Shown: in pieces, positions 24,344 to 32,998 of the stretch
Layout: every line of letters begins with the position of its first letter
Numbering within the stretch: the first letter of the stretch is position 1
DNA from: Promicromonospora thailandica
GTDB taxonomy: Bacteria > Actinomycetota > Actinomycetes > Actinomycetales > Cellulomonadaceae
Assembly: GCF_024171955.1 (NCBI RefSeq)
Contig: NZ_JAMTCS010000001.1
Coordinates: forward strand, 620,001-684,000
Length of the DNA: 64,000 nt
Reading direction: 5' to 3'
Made by a program: the position numbers and the translations under genes
The notes under the pieces: generated by a model
Told to the model about the DNA's origin: nothing
Databases searched by the model: none
What the model saw: only the letters and a program-made list of their open reading frames with translations

Positions 24344-24706
24344 TCAGGCGAGGTTCGCCCCGGGGGCGATCGTCCGGTCGCCGGCAGGCAGAGTGGCGTC
24401 GAGCGCCCTCAGGTTGTCGATGTTCCGCTGCTCGGTCTCGGTGTAGTTCACGTAGGTGCCGCGCAGACCTGATGCCATGCCGGTCAGGCTGTCGTGCAGC
24501 ATCCGGGCATAGATGTCGTACTCGGACATCAGTGTCGTGAAGGTGCTGTGGGCCATACCCTGCCAGGACGTTCCCAGACTTTCGACGTAAACCCTGATCT
24601 GCCCGAGGATGGCGTCGATCTCCTGTGCCGTGCTCTCCGTGCTCGTCGCGGCATTGAGCACGTATTCCGGCGTGACCCGATAGGTCACGTCACCAATGGT
24701 CGTCAC
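24344..24706 (-). CDS. WXG100 family protein (ESAT-6-like)
   Basis: 120 residues. Canonical turn S-W-Q-G-M-A-H-S-T-F between two helices, the second ending N-Y-T-E-T-E-Q-R-N-I with a Y-x-x-x-E type secretion signal. The frame is open to an ATG at 24730, but the GTG at 24706 has AAGGGG eight bases upstream and gives the normal WXG100 start. Partner of the adjacent WXG100 protein and candidate ESX substrate. Confidence 0.88.
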   Translation of the reverse strand: MTTIGDVTYRVTPEYVLNAATSTESTAQEIDAILGQIRVYVESLGTSWQGMAHSTFTTLMSEYDIYARMLHDSLTGMASGLRGTYVNYTETEQRNIDNLRALDATLPAGDRTIAPGANLA

Positions 24707-24891
24707 GGTCTTTTCCCCTTCGTCCGCCATCTGGTGTGCGCGCGACCGGCGCCTTTGAAGGCAGCGTGCCAGGTCGCACCCGAACAGTAGGCAGACGGGC
24801 ATGACGGACATCGGACAACGGGGTAAGGGCTTCCCTTTGAGCGCACACATCCGCCCGTCCGGGCAACGTTCGCGGGCCCGTCGACGAGGTG

Positions 24892-25647
24892 CTAGTAGGC
24901 CCCGATCCTGGCGCCGTAGGCCACGGCCTCGATCCGGTTACGCAGACCGAGCCGCCTGACCACGCCCTGGATCACTCCCTTGACGGTGCTCTCGGAGTAC
25001 TGCAGCCGGGCAGCTATCTCGCGGACGTCGGACCCCTCGGCGAGCATGCGGAGCACTTCGATCTCGCGCGGCTCGAGGCCGGCCTTCCTCGCGATGACAT
25101 CCGAGTCCCGCCGCTGCTCACGGATCTCGTCGGTCAGGGCTCTCGTCAGCGCCCCGGGCAGCCGCGACCCACCCCGGTCCGCCTCCATCAGGGCTTCCGT
25201 GATCTCATTCAGTCCTACCGAGGTGTAGCTGAGAAAGCTCACCACGCCGTGCCCGACGACCTCGAGCAGGGACTGGTTGCTGATGCACGGAGCGACCAGC
25301 ACCTTGGGGATCTCGCAGACGCCGGGTACGCCCGAGGACCTGCGGAGCAGGTCCGCCGGCTCGTCCTCCGTCCGGGCGGTCACGTACAGCAGGACGCCGG
25401 CGTCCCGGGCCATCTCGGGAGGCAGCAGGGTGATGTCCGGGTGGTCTCGCAGCCAGGCGTTCGCCCAGTCCGCGGAGATACGGTCGGCGGCGAACACGGA
25501 CACGGCGGTGCGCGGCCCGGTGTCCGCGCGATCGGTGTCCTCCTCAGCGCTCGCCAGCTCATGCTGGTCCGACGGTGCACGCCGTGACCCCGGTACGGGA
25601 GGGCGAGCCGCAGCGGGGGGAAGAACCACGAACGTCGGAAACGTCAT
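24892..25647 (-). CDS. LuxR-type response regulator-like protein (copy 1)
   Basis: 251 residues. The C-terminal LuxR/FixJ helix-turn-helix (about 190-245) has L-E-P-R-E-I-E-V-L-R-M-L-A-E-G and Y-S-E-S-T-V-K-G-V-I-Q. The N-terminal part looks like a receiver but without a clear phospho-acceptor pattern, so control by phosphorylation is doubtful. It is paralogous to the LuxR at 32062-32682, which ends in the same R-N-R-x-x-A-V-A-Y-G-x-R-x-G-A. The two flank the zincin giant and its small DUF397-half genes, so they probably regulate this island. Confidence 0.88.
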   Translation of the reverse strand: MTFPTFVVLPPAAARPPVPGSRRAPSDQHELASAEEDTDRADTGPRTAVSVFAADRISADWANAWLRDHPDITLLPPEMARDAGVLLYVTARTEDEPADLLRRSSGVPGVCEIPKVLVAPCISNQSLLEVVGHGVVSFLSYTSVGLNEITEALMEADRGGSRLPGALTRALTDEIREQRRDSDVIARKAGLEPREIEVLRMLAEGSDVREIAARLQYSESTVKGVIQGVVRRLGLRNRIEAVAYGARIGAY

Positions 25648-25816
25648 GGATCAAGGGTAGGACGGACAACGACGGCAACGGCCTTTTTCGCGTGCCGCAG
25701 CCGCCTCCCGGCGCGTTGATGAGATCGGAATTTCTGATGCGTTCGATAGCGCTCGCCGAGGCGGCCTCGTCAACGGCAGAGAACGATCCGAAAAGGTGCC
25801 GCGGGCAACCTTCCGC

Positions 25817-26005
25817 TCAGCCCGTTCCGGTCTTCTTGAAACGCTCGTCGAGGTAGGAACGCATGTGTTCAGGAAGGTCGAGCTCGCCCGCCTTGATGGT
25901 TTCCAGAAGCGTCATCCACGCCTCTGCGGTGAAGAACAGCTTCGGGCCGTCGGGGTCCTTGCTGTCGCGCACGGCTATCACGCGGATCTGTTCGTCGTCG
26001 GTCAT
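25817..26005 (-). CDS. small protein with the C-terminal half of DUF397
   Basis: 62 residues with CAGGAA before the ATG. The core, V-I-A-V-R-D-S-K-D-P-D-G-P-K-L-F-F-T-A-E-A-W, is the second half of the DUF397 consensus. The first half (W-x-K-S-S-x-S...C-V) is missing from this protein but forms the last residues of the giant encoded just upstream (stop 36 bases before this ATG). A helical tail with P-E-H-M-R-S-Y-L-D-E-R-F follows. It may dock onto the giant by completing the DUF397 fold as chaperone, immunity protein or secretion partner (inference). Confidence 0.8.
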   Translation of the reverse strand: MTDDEQIRVIAVRDSKDPDGPKLFFTAEAWMTLLETIKAGELDLPEHMRSYLDERFKKTGTG

Positions 26006-26041
26006 CTGGGTTCCTGTGTCCTCGGTATGAAGGCGGACGCG

Positions 26042-29000
26042 TCAGGCGCCCGTGGTGGAGAACGCCACGACGGAGACCGTGACGCAGTAGTCGCCGCTGT
26101 AGCTGCTCTTGTGCCAGCCCGCCTCGGACACCTTCTTGCCCGGCGCCACGTGCTGGAAACCCTGCGGGTTTTTGGCCGTCTGCCGGGACCGCTGGTTCAG
26201 GCTGAGCACGTGCGCCCGGTGGACGGGCAGCGCCGGGAGCTGGGAGCGCGAGGCCCGCGCGGTGACGGGTCCGTCGTGGCTGCGGTCGGCGAGCGGGGCC
26301 CAGCCCGACGTACCGTCCTGCCGCTCCGCAGGGGCAAGCACGACCCGGCGCCCGTGATCGCCGTACACCGTCCGCCCCTCGGGCGTGACGGCGTGCAGCG
26401 CGATGCCGAGGTACGGCCCGACCAGGTAGGCCCCGACGGTGTCGGCGTCCCGGGCCTCTGGTGTCCACAGCGCTTCGAGGATGCTCTCGGTGCCGGACCG
26501 GCCGGTCTCCCGCCGGATGGCGTCCCTGGCCTCCTGGCCGAGAGCTTCCGGGTGGTTGACGACCAGGCCGGTGAGGGCGATCTGGAGCCATTCGGGCGTG
26601 TCCACGTACGTGTCGCGGTCGACGAGCAGACCGCCCCCGACGGCGTCGAGGATCGCCCGGTAGAGGGACCCCTCGTCGGACGCGTTGTCCAGGACCGCCT
26701 CGCCCACCTGACCCGACGGGGTCGCCGTGGTGTCGACGCGCTCGACCACGTCGGTGAAGAGCGTGTCAAGGGTACGGACGGTGGTGGGCGCCTGGGCGGC
26801 AGCCTCCTCCGAAGTCCGGGCCGATGGGCGCACCGGCGCCCAGGCGGGCACCTGCCCCGCACCCCGGGCCAGGACGACGCGCGGACCGCCTTCCGTACCG
26901 TAACGGGCGACCTGCCCCTCGAAGCCGACGACGACGAGGTCGACGCCGGCGCGCTCGGCGAGCAGGGCGGGGGCCAGCGCCGTCGTCAGGGCGTCCCAGT
27001 CCCCCGGGCCAGCGAGGGCCTGCGCGATGTAGTGCCAGGCGTCACCAGAGCGGACATGCTCGGCGATCTGGTCGTGCAGTGCCCGCGCGTCGGCGAGCGC
27101 GGGACTGCCGTCGAAGTGGTGCTCGACGATGCGCGCCTCCGACTCGAAGGTGTACACCGCGCGGACGAACGACGGCATCGTCCGTGCGGCGCTGTCGGTG
27201 GCGTGGTCGCTGAGCGCCGCGCGGAGCTCGGCGGCGCTGCCCGCGTCGATCGCACCGCCGGTCAGGCGGCCCCCGACGGCGTCGAGCACCGCCTCGAAGA
27301 ATCCGTCGGGTCCGGCGGCCTCCGTCCCCAGGGCGGCCTGGTGCTCTCGCAGCCAGGAGTCCAGGGCGCCAGGAGCCTGCTGGCTCGCCGGCATCAGCGC
27401 GTTGAGCGGGGACATGGCGGGGAAGTGCAACGCCTGGGAGGGCAGCGCGGCCCATGCCCCCGGGCCGCTCGTCCGGGGAGCCGTGGTGTCGTCCGGGACC
27501 GAGGCCACATAGGCGGGCCTGCCCTGGCCGTACCGGTCCAGACTGCCGTCCGGTCGAACCACCCGGACGGCCACGCCGACAAGCTGCAGCAGGAATGGCG
27601 CCACGGAGTCGGCGAGCTCCGGCCATGACGCCGGGTCTGTGATGCTCGCCAAGATGTCGTCCATGGCCGCACCGGTGTCCACCCGGGCGTCGATGTCGGC
27701 GGCGAGCCGCAGGTCGTCGGCCGCCTGTCCTGGTGCCCGGGTACGACGCGCGTAGTGGTCGGCGTAGACGCTGTAGATCGTCAGCCAGAGGTCCAGGTCG
27801 TCGTCCCGCTCGCGCCGGCCTGCCTCCACGACGGCCGCGCGCAGGTCCTGGGCGTCGGTCACGATGCGCTGCCCGACAGGCAGGCCGCCGTCCAGGGCCT
27901 GGAGGATGGCACCGAAGACGTCGTCTCCCGGCGGGACGGTGACCTGACGCCCGTGGCTCAGGGCCCAGCGCTGCTGGTCGGGACTGAGTACCGTCGACGC
28001 CGGGTCCTGCTCGGCGACGGGTGGTACGGCGACGAGCCGGTCGTCCTCCACAAGATCCTCGAGCGCGCGGAACGCCGGAGCACCCGCGACGTCGGCCACG
28101 CGGGTGGCGGCGGCCGCGTCCTGAGGCTGTCGGGCCGGGGCCAGCGCCACCCAGGCGTTCCCCGCGGTCCGGGCCAGGGTGACGTGACCCGATGCCGGGT
28201 CACCGTGGTCGCGGACCGATCCGTCACGATCCAGCACGCGCAGCGCGACGTCGAGCTGCTCGGCGGCAAGCGCCGGCCACCGGTCGTCAAGCGTGCCGGA
28301 GGCGGGTGCCGGGCCGCCGAGCGCCGCGACGAGCCGCTCGTGCTCGGACGGCGGGAGGACGAGGCCGACGGCGTCCAGGAAGCCGACACCGAGCGCGCCC
28401 TGCGCGGGGGCGCCGAGCACCCGGAGCCCGGCGCCCATCGCCCAGGCGACCTGGTGGCCCGACAGGCCGTCGAAGGCCCTCCGTGCGTCGCGTGGCACGG
28501 CCGCGGCCCAGCCGGTACGCGCGTGCCCCCCGTCGGCGGCCTCGACGATCACCACCGCGGGCCGGGCACCGTCGAGGGCCGGACCTGTGAGCGGGCCGTA
28601 GGCGCGTGCCTGGCCGTCCGCGCCCACGACGAACAGGTCGCGCCCCAGGTAGTGGCTGACCACGGAGGGGAGCACCTGATCGGCCAGTCGGTCCCAGTAC
28701 CCCGTGTCGGACGCCGCGTCCGAGGAACGGTCGACCAGCACGGCCGCGATGTTCTGGCGCGCCTCGCCGGTCTCAAACGCGGCCTCGATCGTCCGGTCGA
28801 GCTGCACCAGGTCATGGTCCGGGTCGCCCGCCGCCATCCACTCACGGGTGACCGACCGGTAGGCCTCGGCAGCGGCCGGCCACCAGGGCAGGTCCTCCGT
28901 GGGCGTGTGCGTGTCCGCCCGCACCTGGTCGGCGAGCTCCTCACGCAGCCTGACGACGTCCCGCACGGGACGGTCGCTCAGGGTGACGGCACCACCCGCA

Positions 29001-31513
29001 CCGGCCAGCACGGCGTCGAGGAACGGCAGCGGCCCCCCCGGCACGAACGACATGCCCCAGGAGCGGGCCCAGCGGGCGACCGTCCAGCCGACGCCGGCGG
29101 GGGCACCGTTGACGCCGTACGACAGGCCCTCCGGGTGCTCGGCCACGGGCCGCAGCGGCTCGGGCCGGAGCGGCTCCGGCGGCACGACCTGCTGGCGCTC
29201 GGCCTCGACGGGTGCGGGCTCGAACCCCCTGGGGGTCGCGTCGAGCGCCGCGAGCGGCGCCACCCGGGCCGCGGCCTCGCCCGTGGAACCGGTGGAGCGG
29301 GCGATGCTCGCTCCGTCCTGCGGACTGCCCGACCACTGGGCGGCGAACCGCTCCAGCGTGGCGACCGTTGTCGGATCGGGATTCTGCTTGGCACGCTCGC
29401 TCTCGAGTACCGTGCCGAAGCCGTTCCGACGCCCGTCGGAGTCGTCGGTCATCCGCACCTGCGGGTAATAGGGACCGTAGACAGACCGCGAGGTGCCCGT
29501 CCCGCTGGTGCTGGATGCTAGCGACTCCATGAACACATGAGCGATGGCGCCCGCACGTTCGTCATGGACGGCCCATTGTGCAAACCCGCGCAGTCGCGCC
29601 TGCGCCCATTGGAGCTGCCCGTCGTCCGGAACGAAATCATGACCCCGCATTCGAAGTTCGCGAACCACTAAGGGCCGAAGGTACGTGAGTTCCGCTGCGG
29701 TCAGGCTCGGGGCGCGTAGGGGGACGGCTCCAGGAACAAGCTCGGGCCCACCGAACGCAGCGTTGAGAGCGCTGAGCGCCTGGCGCACCTCAGGATCGAA
29801 TCCCATATCGTACCGAGTCGCCGTCACATATTCCGCGACAAACTCGGCAGGATTCTCACTCGCATAAGCGCTGACCTCTCCCGTAATCTCCGTGTTCTCA
29901 TCATCGATGAGCGCAGTGTTCAGAAGGTCGGCCATCGCCCGGGGATTGTTCTGGTAGTGCAAGAAATGCGCCACCTCATGAACAATTCCAGCTTCCGCGA
30001 TGTGCGCCACTCTGTCATATACACCGAGGTCAGCCACATCGCCTGACCTTTGAAATCCCACGGGAAATTCAACACCCGACCGCGGCATCAGGAGAATGTT
30101 GTTTGGTGGCACGAAGTGGGTGTGGGAATTGCCTACGATCACCTCCCGCCGGATATCGACAGGTCGACCAGTACCCCTCGAACGGGTTACCGTGATTCGG
30201 TCCGCGTATCTCGGGAGGTAAACCTGGAGCTCCGCCTCCTGAAATTGATATCCGCGCTGCTGCAGCGCTATCACGGCGTTCCTCATCCGTTGCTGGCTGC
30301 GCTGGACCACAGGATCGTATCGTCGCTCACGGTGGAAGTTCACGCGCAAAGGTCCGATTTGCTCCCGAAAGACTTCCAAAGCCCCGTTTCTGTCGAAGTG
30401 GTGCCCCAGATTGCTGCGCTCGAGATACGATTCCAGTTCAGGATGCCAGAACACTTGTTCCCGCGGCAAATTCCTGAGTTCGTTGTCAGAGATACCTTCC
30501 GCAACAACAGACGAACGGCCGAGAATAGCGCTCATCTCAGCATCAACAAAGCGCTGTCGTCCGACTTCGTAGGCTTGCATGGCACGGTTGGAGAGCCGCC
30601 CGTGGGCGTCGCGCTCATCCATAACGAGGTAGTGATGAGCATTGATGCCATTTGCCAACTCCCGCATGTCACCCGCGTAATCCAGGCGCTCCAAGAGAGT
30701 CGAGAGATCCGGAGCGAGACGCCTGTAGCGCGCATCGATCATCTGCGGCGACAGCGCTGGTACGCGGCTCTGCTGGGAAGACGAAGTGCCTCCGCTGCTG
30801 GAGGCATATACCCGCTGAGGAGCATATGCCTGCTGAGGGGCGTACGAGGATCCGGACGACCACTGCCCGGCCCCCGCATACTGGGTCTGCTGAGGTGTCA
30901 GGGACAGAACCGAATGAGCAGCGATACCAGCTTGTCGCAGCGCGGCCGCCTGGTTTGCTGTTACGGCGATCACACCGCTCTCGATGCCGTCGATGACCTG
31001 CCGCTCTGCCGGGTTCATGAATGCTCGGACGTTGTTCACCGAACGCAGGGCAGCGATGAGCTGGTCAACTGGATTCCCGCCGTCGGCAAGGTACCGTCGG
31101 CCAGCGAGCACCTGGTTGTACAGGAGCTCCGCCTGGCTCACCAGTGGCATCTTGCGATCGACGTCGGTCAGCGCCCCGAACGCCGCCTTGATCGCAAGGT
31201 CTCGTGCGGCGGGCTCGTCGAGGATCTCCTCGTCCTTCTTGGCCCGAAAGAGCTGCCGGGCCTCCAGCAGCAGTCCGTCGGCGCTCTTCGGGTCTTGCGC
31301 GGCAAAGGCGTCCCAGGCGTCATGCACCGTCGTAGGGATTCCGTCGCCGACGACGTCAGCGACCGTGTCGGAGACCGCGTCGTCGAGCTTCGCCCCGCGC
31401 AGCGGCACGGGCGACATGCCGACGACGGCTCCGCCTCGCACGGTCAGGTCGAGCACCGTGGCCTCTGCGCACGCGTCAGCGCTCTGGCTCGACTTGCGCC
31501 AGGCATTCCTCAC
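26042..31513 (-). CDS. giant protein with zincin motif and DUF397-half ends
   Basis: 1823 residues from a GTG behind GGAGGA. The N-terminus is W-R-K-S-S-Q-S-A-D-A-C and the C-terminus W-H-K-S-S-Y-S-G-D-Y-C-V: the first half of DUF397 at both ends. Near residue 511, H-E-V-A-H-F-L-H gives a HExxH zinc site, and about 45 residues later E-N-P-A-E-F-V-A-E-Y provides a gluzincin-like third ligand, recalling the lethal-factor-like metallopeptidases of toxins. Residues ~860-1730 hold about five related units, each with an F-x-x-A-(V/I)-L-x-A-(V/L)-x-G start, a W-x-x-L middle and a strand pair ending (Y/R)-x-G...V-x-L-x-R. They may be OTU-like folds without a catalytic cysteine. No signal peptide or membrane span. 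It is sandwiched by two DUF397-half genes and is probably an ESX-exported toxin (inference). Confidence 0.82.
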   Translation of the reverse strand: MRNAWRKSSQSADACAEATVLDLTVRGGAVVGMSPVPLRGAKLDDAVSDTVADVVGDGIPTTVHDAWDAFAAQDPKSADGLLLEARQLFRAKKDEEILDEPAARDLAIKAAFGALTDVDRKMPLVSQAELLYNQVLAGRRYLADGGNPVDQLIAALRSVNNVRAFMNPAERQVIDGIESGVIAVTANQAAALRQAGIAAHSVLSLTPQQTQYAGAGQWSSGSSYAPQQAYAPQRVYASSSGGTSSSQQSRVPALSPQMIDARYRRLAPDLSTLLERLDYAGDMRELANGINAHHYLVMDERDAHGRLSNRAMQAYEVGRQRFVDAEMSAILGRSSVVAEGISDNELRNLPREQVFWHPELESYLERSNLGHHFDRNGALEVFREQIGPLRVNFHRERRYDPVVQRSQQRMRNAVIALQQRGYQFQEAELQVYLPRYADRITVTRSRGTGRPVDIRREVIVGNSHTHFVPPNNILLMPRSGVEFPVGFQRSGDVADLGVYDRVAHIAEAGIVHEVAHFLHYQNNPRAMADLLNTALIDDENTEITGEVSAYASENPAEFVAEYVTATRYDMGFDPEVRQALSALNAAFGGPELVPGAVPLRAPSLTAAELTYLRPLVVRELRMRGHDFVPDDGQLQWAQARLRGFAQWAVHDERAGAIAHVFMESLASSTSGTGTSRSVYGPYYPQVRMTDDSDGRRNGFGTVLESERAKQNPDPTTVATLERFAAQWSGSPQDGASIARSTGSTGEAAARVAPLAALDATPRGFEPAPVEAERQQVVPPEPLRPEPLRPVAEHPEGLSYGVNGAPAGVGWTVARWARSWGMSFVPGGPLPFLDAVLAGAGGAVTLSDRPVRDVVRLREELADQVRADTHTPTEDLPWWPAAAEAYRSVTREWMAAGDPDHDLVQLDRTIEAAFETGEARQNIAAVLVDRSSDAASDTGYWDRLADQVLPSVVSHYLGRDLFVVGADGQARAYGPLTGPALDGARPAVVIVEAADGGHARTGWAAAVPRDARRAFDGLSGHQVAWAMGAGLRVLGAPAQGALGVGFLDAVGLVLPPSEHERLVAALGGPAPASGTLDDRWPALAAEQLDVALRVLDRDGSVRDHGDPASGHVTLARTAGNAWVALAPARQPQDAAAATRVADVAGAPAFRALEDLVEDDRLVAVPPVAEQDPASTVLSPDQQRWALSHGRQVTVPPGDDVFGAILQALDGGLPVGQRIVTDAQDLRAAVVEAGRRERDDDLDLWLTIYSVYADHYARRTRAPGQAADDLRLAADIDARVDTGAAMDDILASITDPASWPELADSVAPFLLQLVGVAVRVVRPDGSLDRYGQGRPAYVASVPDDTTAPRTSGPGAWAALPSQALHFPAMSPLNALMPASQQAPGALDSWLREHQAALGTEAAGPDGFFEAVLDAVGGRLTGGAIDAGSAAELRAALSDHATDSAARTMPSFVRAVYTFESEARIVEHHFDGSPALADARALHDQIAEHVRSGDAWHYIAQALAGPGDWDALTTALAPALLAERAGVDLVVVGFEGQVARYGTEGGPRVVLARGAGQVPAWAPVRPSARTSEEAAAQAPTTVRTLDTLFTDVVERVDTTATPSGQVGEAVLDNASDEGSLYRAILDAVGGGLLVDRDTYVDTPEWLQIALTGLVVNHPEALGQEARDAIRRETGRSGTESILEALWTPEARDADTVGAYLVGPYLGIALHAVTPEGRTVYGDHGRRVVLAPAERQDGTSGWAPLADRSHDGPVTARASRSQLPALPVHRAHVLSLNQRSRQTAKNPQGFQHVAPGKKVSEAGWHKSSYSGDYCVTVSVVAFSTTGA

Positions 31514-31566
31514 GGTGGTCCTCCTTTATCGGGGCGAGGGGTGTTATGGGAATCGGCTGCGAAAAA

Positions 31567-31887
31567 TCAGGACTGCGTGCGGCTGCCCTCGAACAGACCC
31601 GGGCGCCCCGTCCACGGGAACGTGCGCTCCGGTGCTGCACCGTCTTCCGCCGGCCGCTCCGGAGCATCGGTCGGCGGCACAGCCGCGATCTCTGCCAGGT
31701 CATCGAACTCGCTGTCCTTCACCCCGAGGACGAAGGCCTCCCACTCGTCCGGGGTGTAGTAGAGCGCCACGCCGTCGGGGTCGTCCGCGTCCCGGAGGAC
31801 CACCATGTACTCGGCGTGCTTGTGCGTGACGGGCACGTCGTCACCGTCCACGAACACGACCTCTGCCGATTCCACGATCCCGCGCAT
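31567..31887 (-). CDS. small protein with the C-terminal half of DUF397
   Basis: 106 residues. M-V-V-L-R-D-A-D-D-P-D-G-V-A-L-Y-Y-T-P-D-E-W-E-A-F-V is the second half of the DUF397 consensus, with no W-K-S-S...C-V half before it. The tail is acidic and proline-rich. The ATG at 31887 has AGGACGG upstream and is preferred over an in-frame start at 31971. It lies 53 bases upstream of the zincin giant, whose N-terminus carries the missing first half. Mirror-image partner of the small gene at 25817-26005. Confidence 0.8.
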   Translation of the reverse strand: MRGIVESAEVVFVDGDDVPVTHKHAEYMVVLRDADDPDGVALYYTPDEWEAFVLGVKDSEFDDLAEIAAVPPTDAPERPAEDGAAPERTFPWTGRPGLFEGSRTQS

Positions 31888-32061
31888 GTCCACCGTCCTG
31901 GGCTGGTCCCTCTGGTCTGGGGCGCGCAGCGCACACGGCGCGCCGCCCGTCACATCATCGGGTCGCCGCACATCGTTCCTGCGGGAAAGCGCACCAGCAC
32001 CGCCCCTTCGAGCAGCGCACCTGCCCGGAGGGGCAGCACCGCCGCTACCCGCCTCCTGCGT

Positions 32062-32682
32062 TCAGAACGCACCGGTGCGGATGCCGTACGCGACGGCCTG
32101 CACCCGGTTCCTGAAACCGAAGCGGTTGACGACCTCGTGGACGATGCCCTTGATCGTTCGCTCGGAGTAGTTGAGGTCGGCACTGATCTCGGCGATCCTG
32201 CTGCCGGCCGCGAGACGACGGAAGACCTCGATCTCGCGCGGTGACAGGACGGCGCCCGCGACGTCCAGCCCGGACGACTCTCCCGCGGAGTCCTCCTGAA
32301 AGCTCCGCAAGCCCCCGGCGCCCTGGGCCCCGGCATCTGCGACCACCGCGATCAGTGCCTCTGCCACCTCGGACATGCCGGTCACACCGTGGTTGAGAAA
32401 GCGCGCCATGCCGCGGTCGGTGGCCTCCGTGACCTGGCGGGGACTGAGCCGGTCGGTGACGAGCACGGACGGGCGCGTCACGCTGCCCGGAGCCACTCCC
32501 ATGGCCGCGATCGCGCGTCCGGCCGCCTGCGGTGCGATGAAGAGCAGGACGTCGGCGTCGGGACGTTCCCGGAACGGCAGGCAGACGAACCGTGGATGCA
32601 TGTCGAACCATGCCCCCACGCCCTCGTCCGCTGCCCGCCCGGAGGTCCAGAGAGCCACCGCGATCTTCCGGGGAACTGTCAT
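32062..32682 (-). CDS. LuxR-type response regulator-like protein (copy 2)
   Basis: 206 residues from the ATG at 32682. C-terminal LuxR helix-turn-helix with L-S-P-R-E-I-E-V-F-R-R-L-A-A-G and Y-S-E-R-T-I-K-G-I-V-H-E-V-V. The N-terminal domain is receiver-like (D-V-L-L-F-I-A-P-Q, then V-L-V-T-D-R) but again lacks an evident phosphorylation pocket. Paralogue of the regulator at 24892-25647. It diverges from EccC and heads the minus-strand run with the zincin giant, so it is well placed to regulate the secretion locus. Confidence 0.88.
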   Translation of the reverse strand: MTVPRKIAVALWTSGRAADEGVGAWFDMHPRFVCLPFRERPDADVLLFIAPQAAGRAIAAMGVAPGSVTRPSVLVTDRLSPRQVTEATDRGMARFLNHGVTGMSEVAEALIAVVADAGAQGAGGLRSFQEDSAGESSGLDVAGAVLSPREIEVFRRLAAGSRIAEISADLNYSERTIKGIVHEVVNRFGFRNRVQAVAYGIRTGAF

Positions 32683-32998
32683 GGTGGGTCCGCGCCTCTC
32701 AGGTGACCAGAGGTTGACGAGTTGAACAGCCGAAGCGTAGCCGTTGCGTCGCCGCCGATCGCTTCGGATCTGGCCGTTCCGCCCGGATCGGGCGACCTCG
32801 TGCCCGAACGGCTGTGCTTTGTGGCCGATCGGACACTTCATGCACGAGGACGTGGCCGGTGCCCCGCCCAGGTGCCAGCCTGCTCTGGCGCGTGCCGCGC
32901 CATGTCGCCCACGAGACAGGTACGCCGCTCCAGCCACCGGTGCGGGTACACCTCTCGCACAGCCGCGCACCCACCCTCTTAAGGATGCAGAACTCGCG
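32683..32998. other. divergent promoter region between LuxR and EccC
   Basis: 316 bases without a convincing gene. The EccC frame stays open upstream but lacks family similarity before 32999. A very short frame (ATG CAG AAC TCG CGA TGA, from 32985) overlaps the EccC start by ATGA, and could couple EccC translation. I see no clear operator. Confidence 0.4.

Noticed and set aside
26300..28950. Catalytic OTU-type deubiquitinase repeats in the zincin giant
   Set aside because: The repeated units have an OTU-like layout, but none shows the D-x-x-C catalytic cysteine, so I do not claim activity.
27755..29521. 588-codon plus-strand frame opposite the zincin giant
   Set aside because: Arginine- and glycine-rich shadow with no recognisable domain; the giant's reading frame is continuous here.
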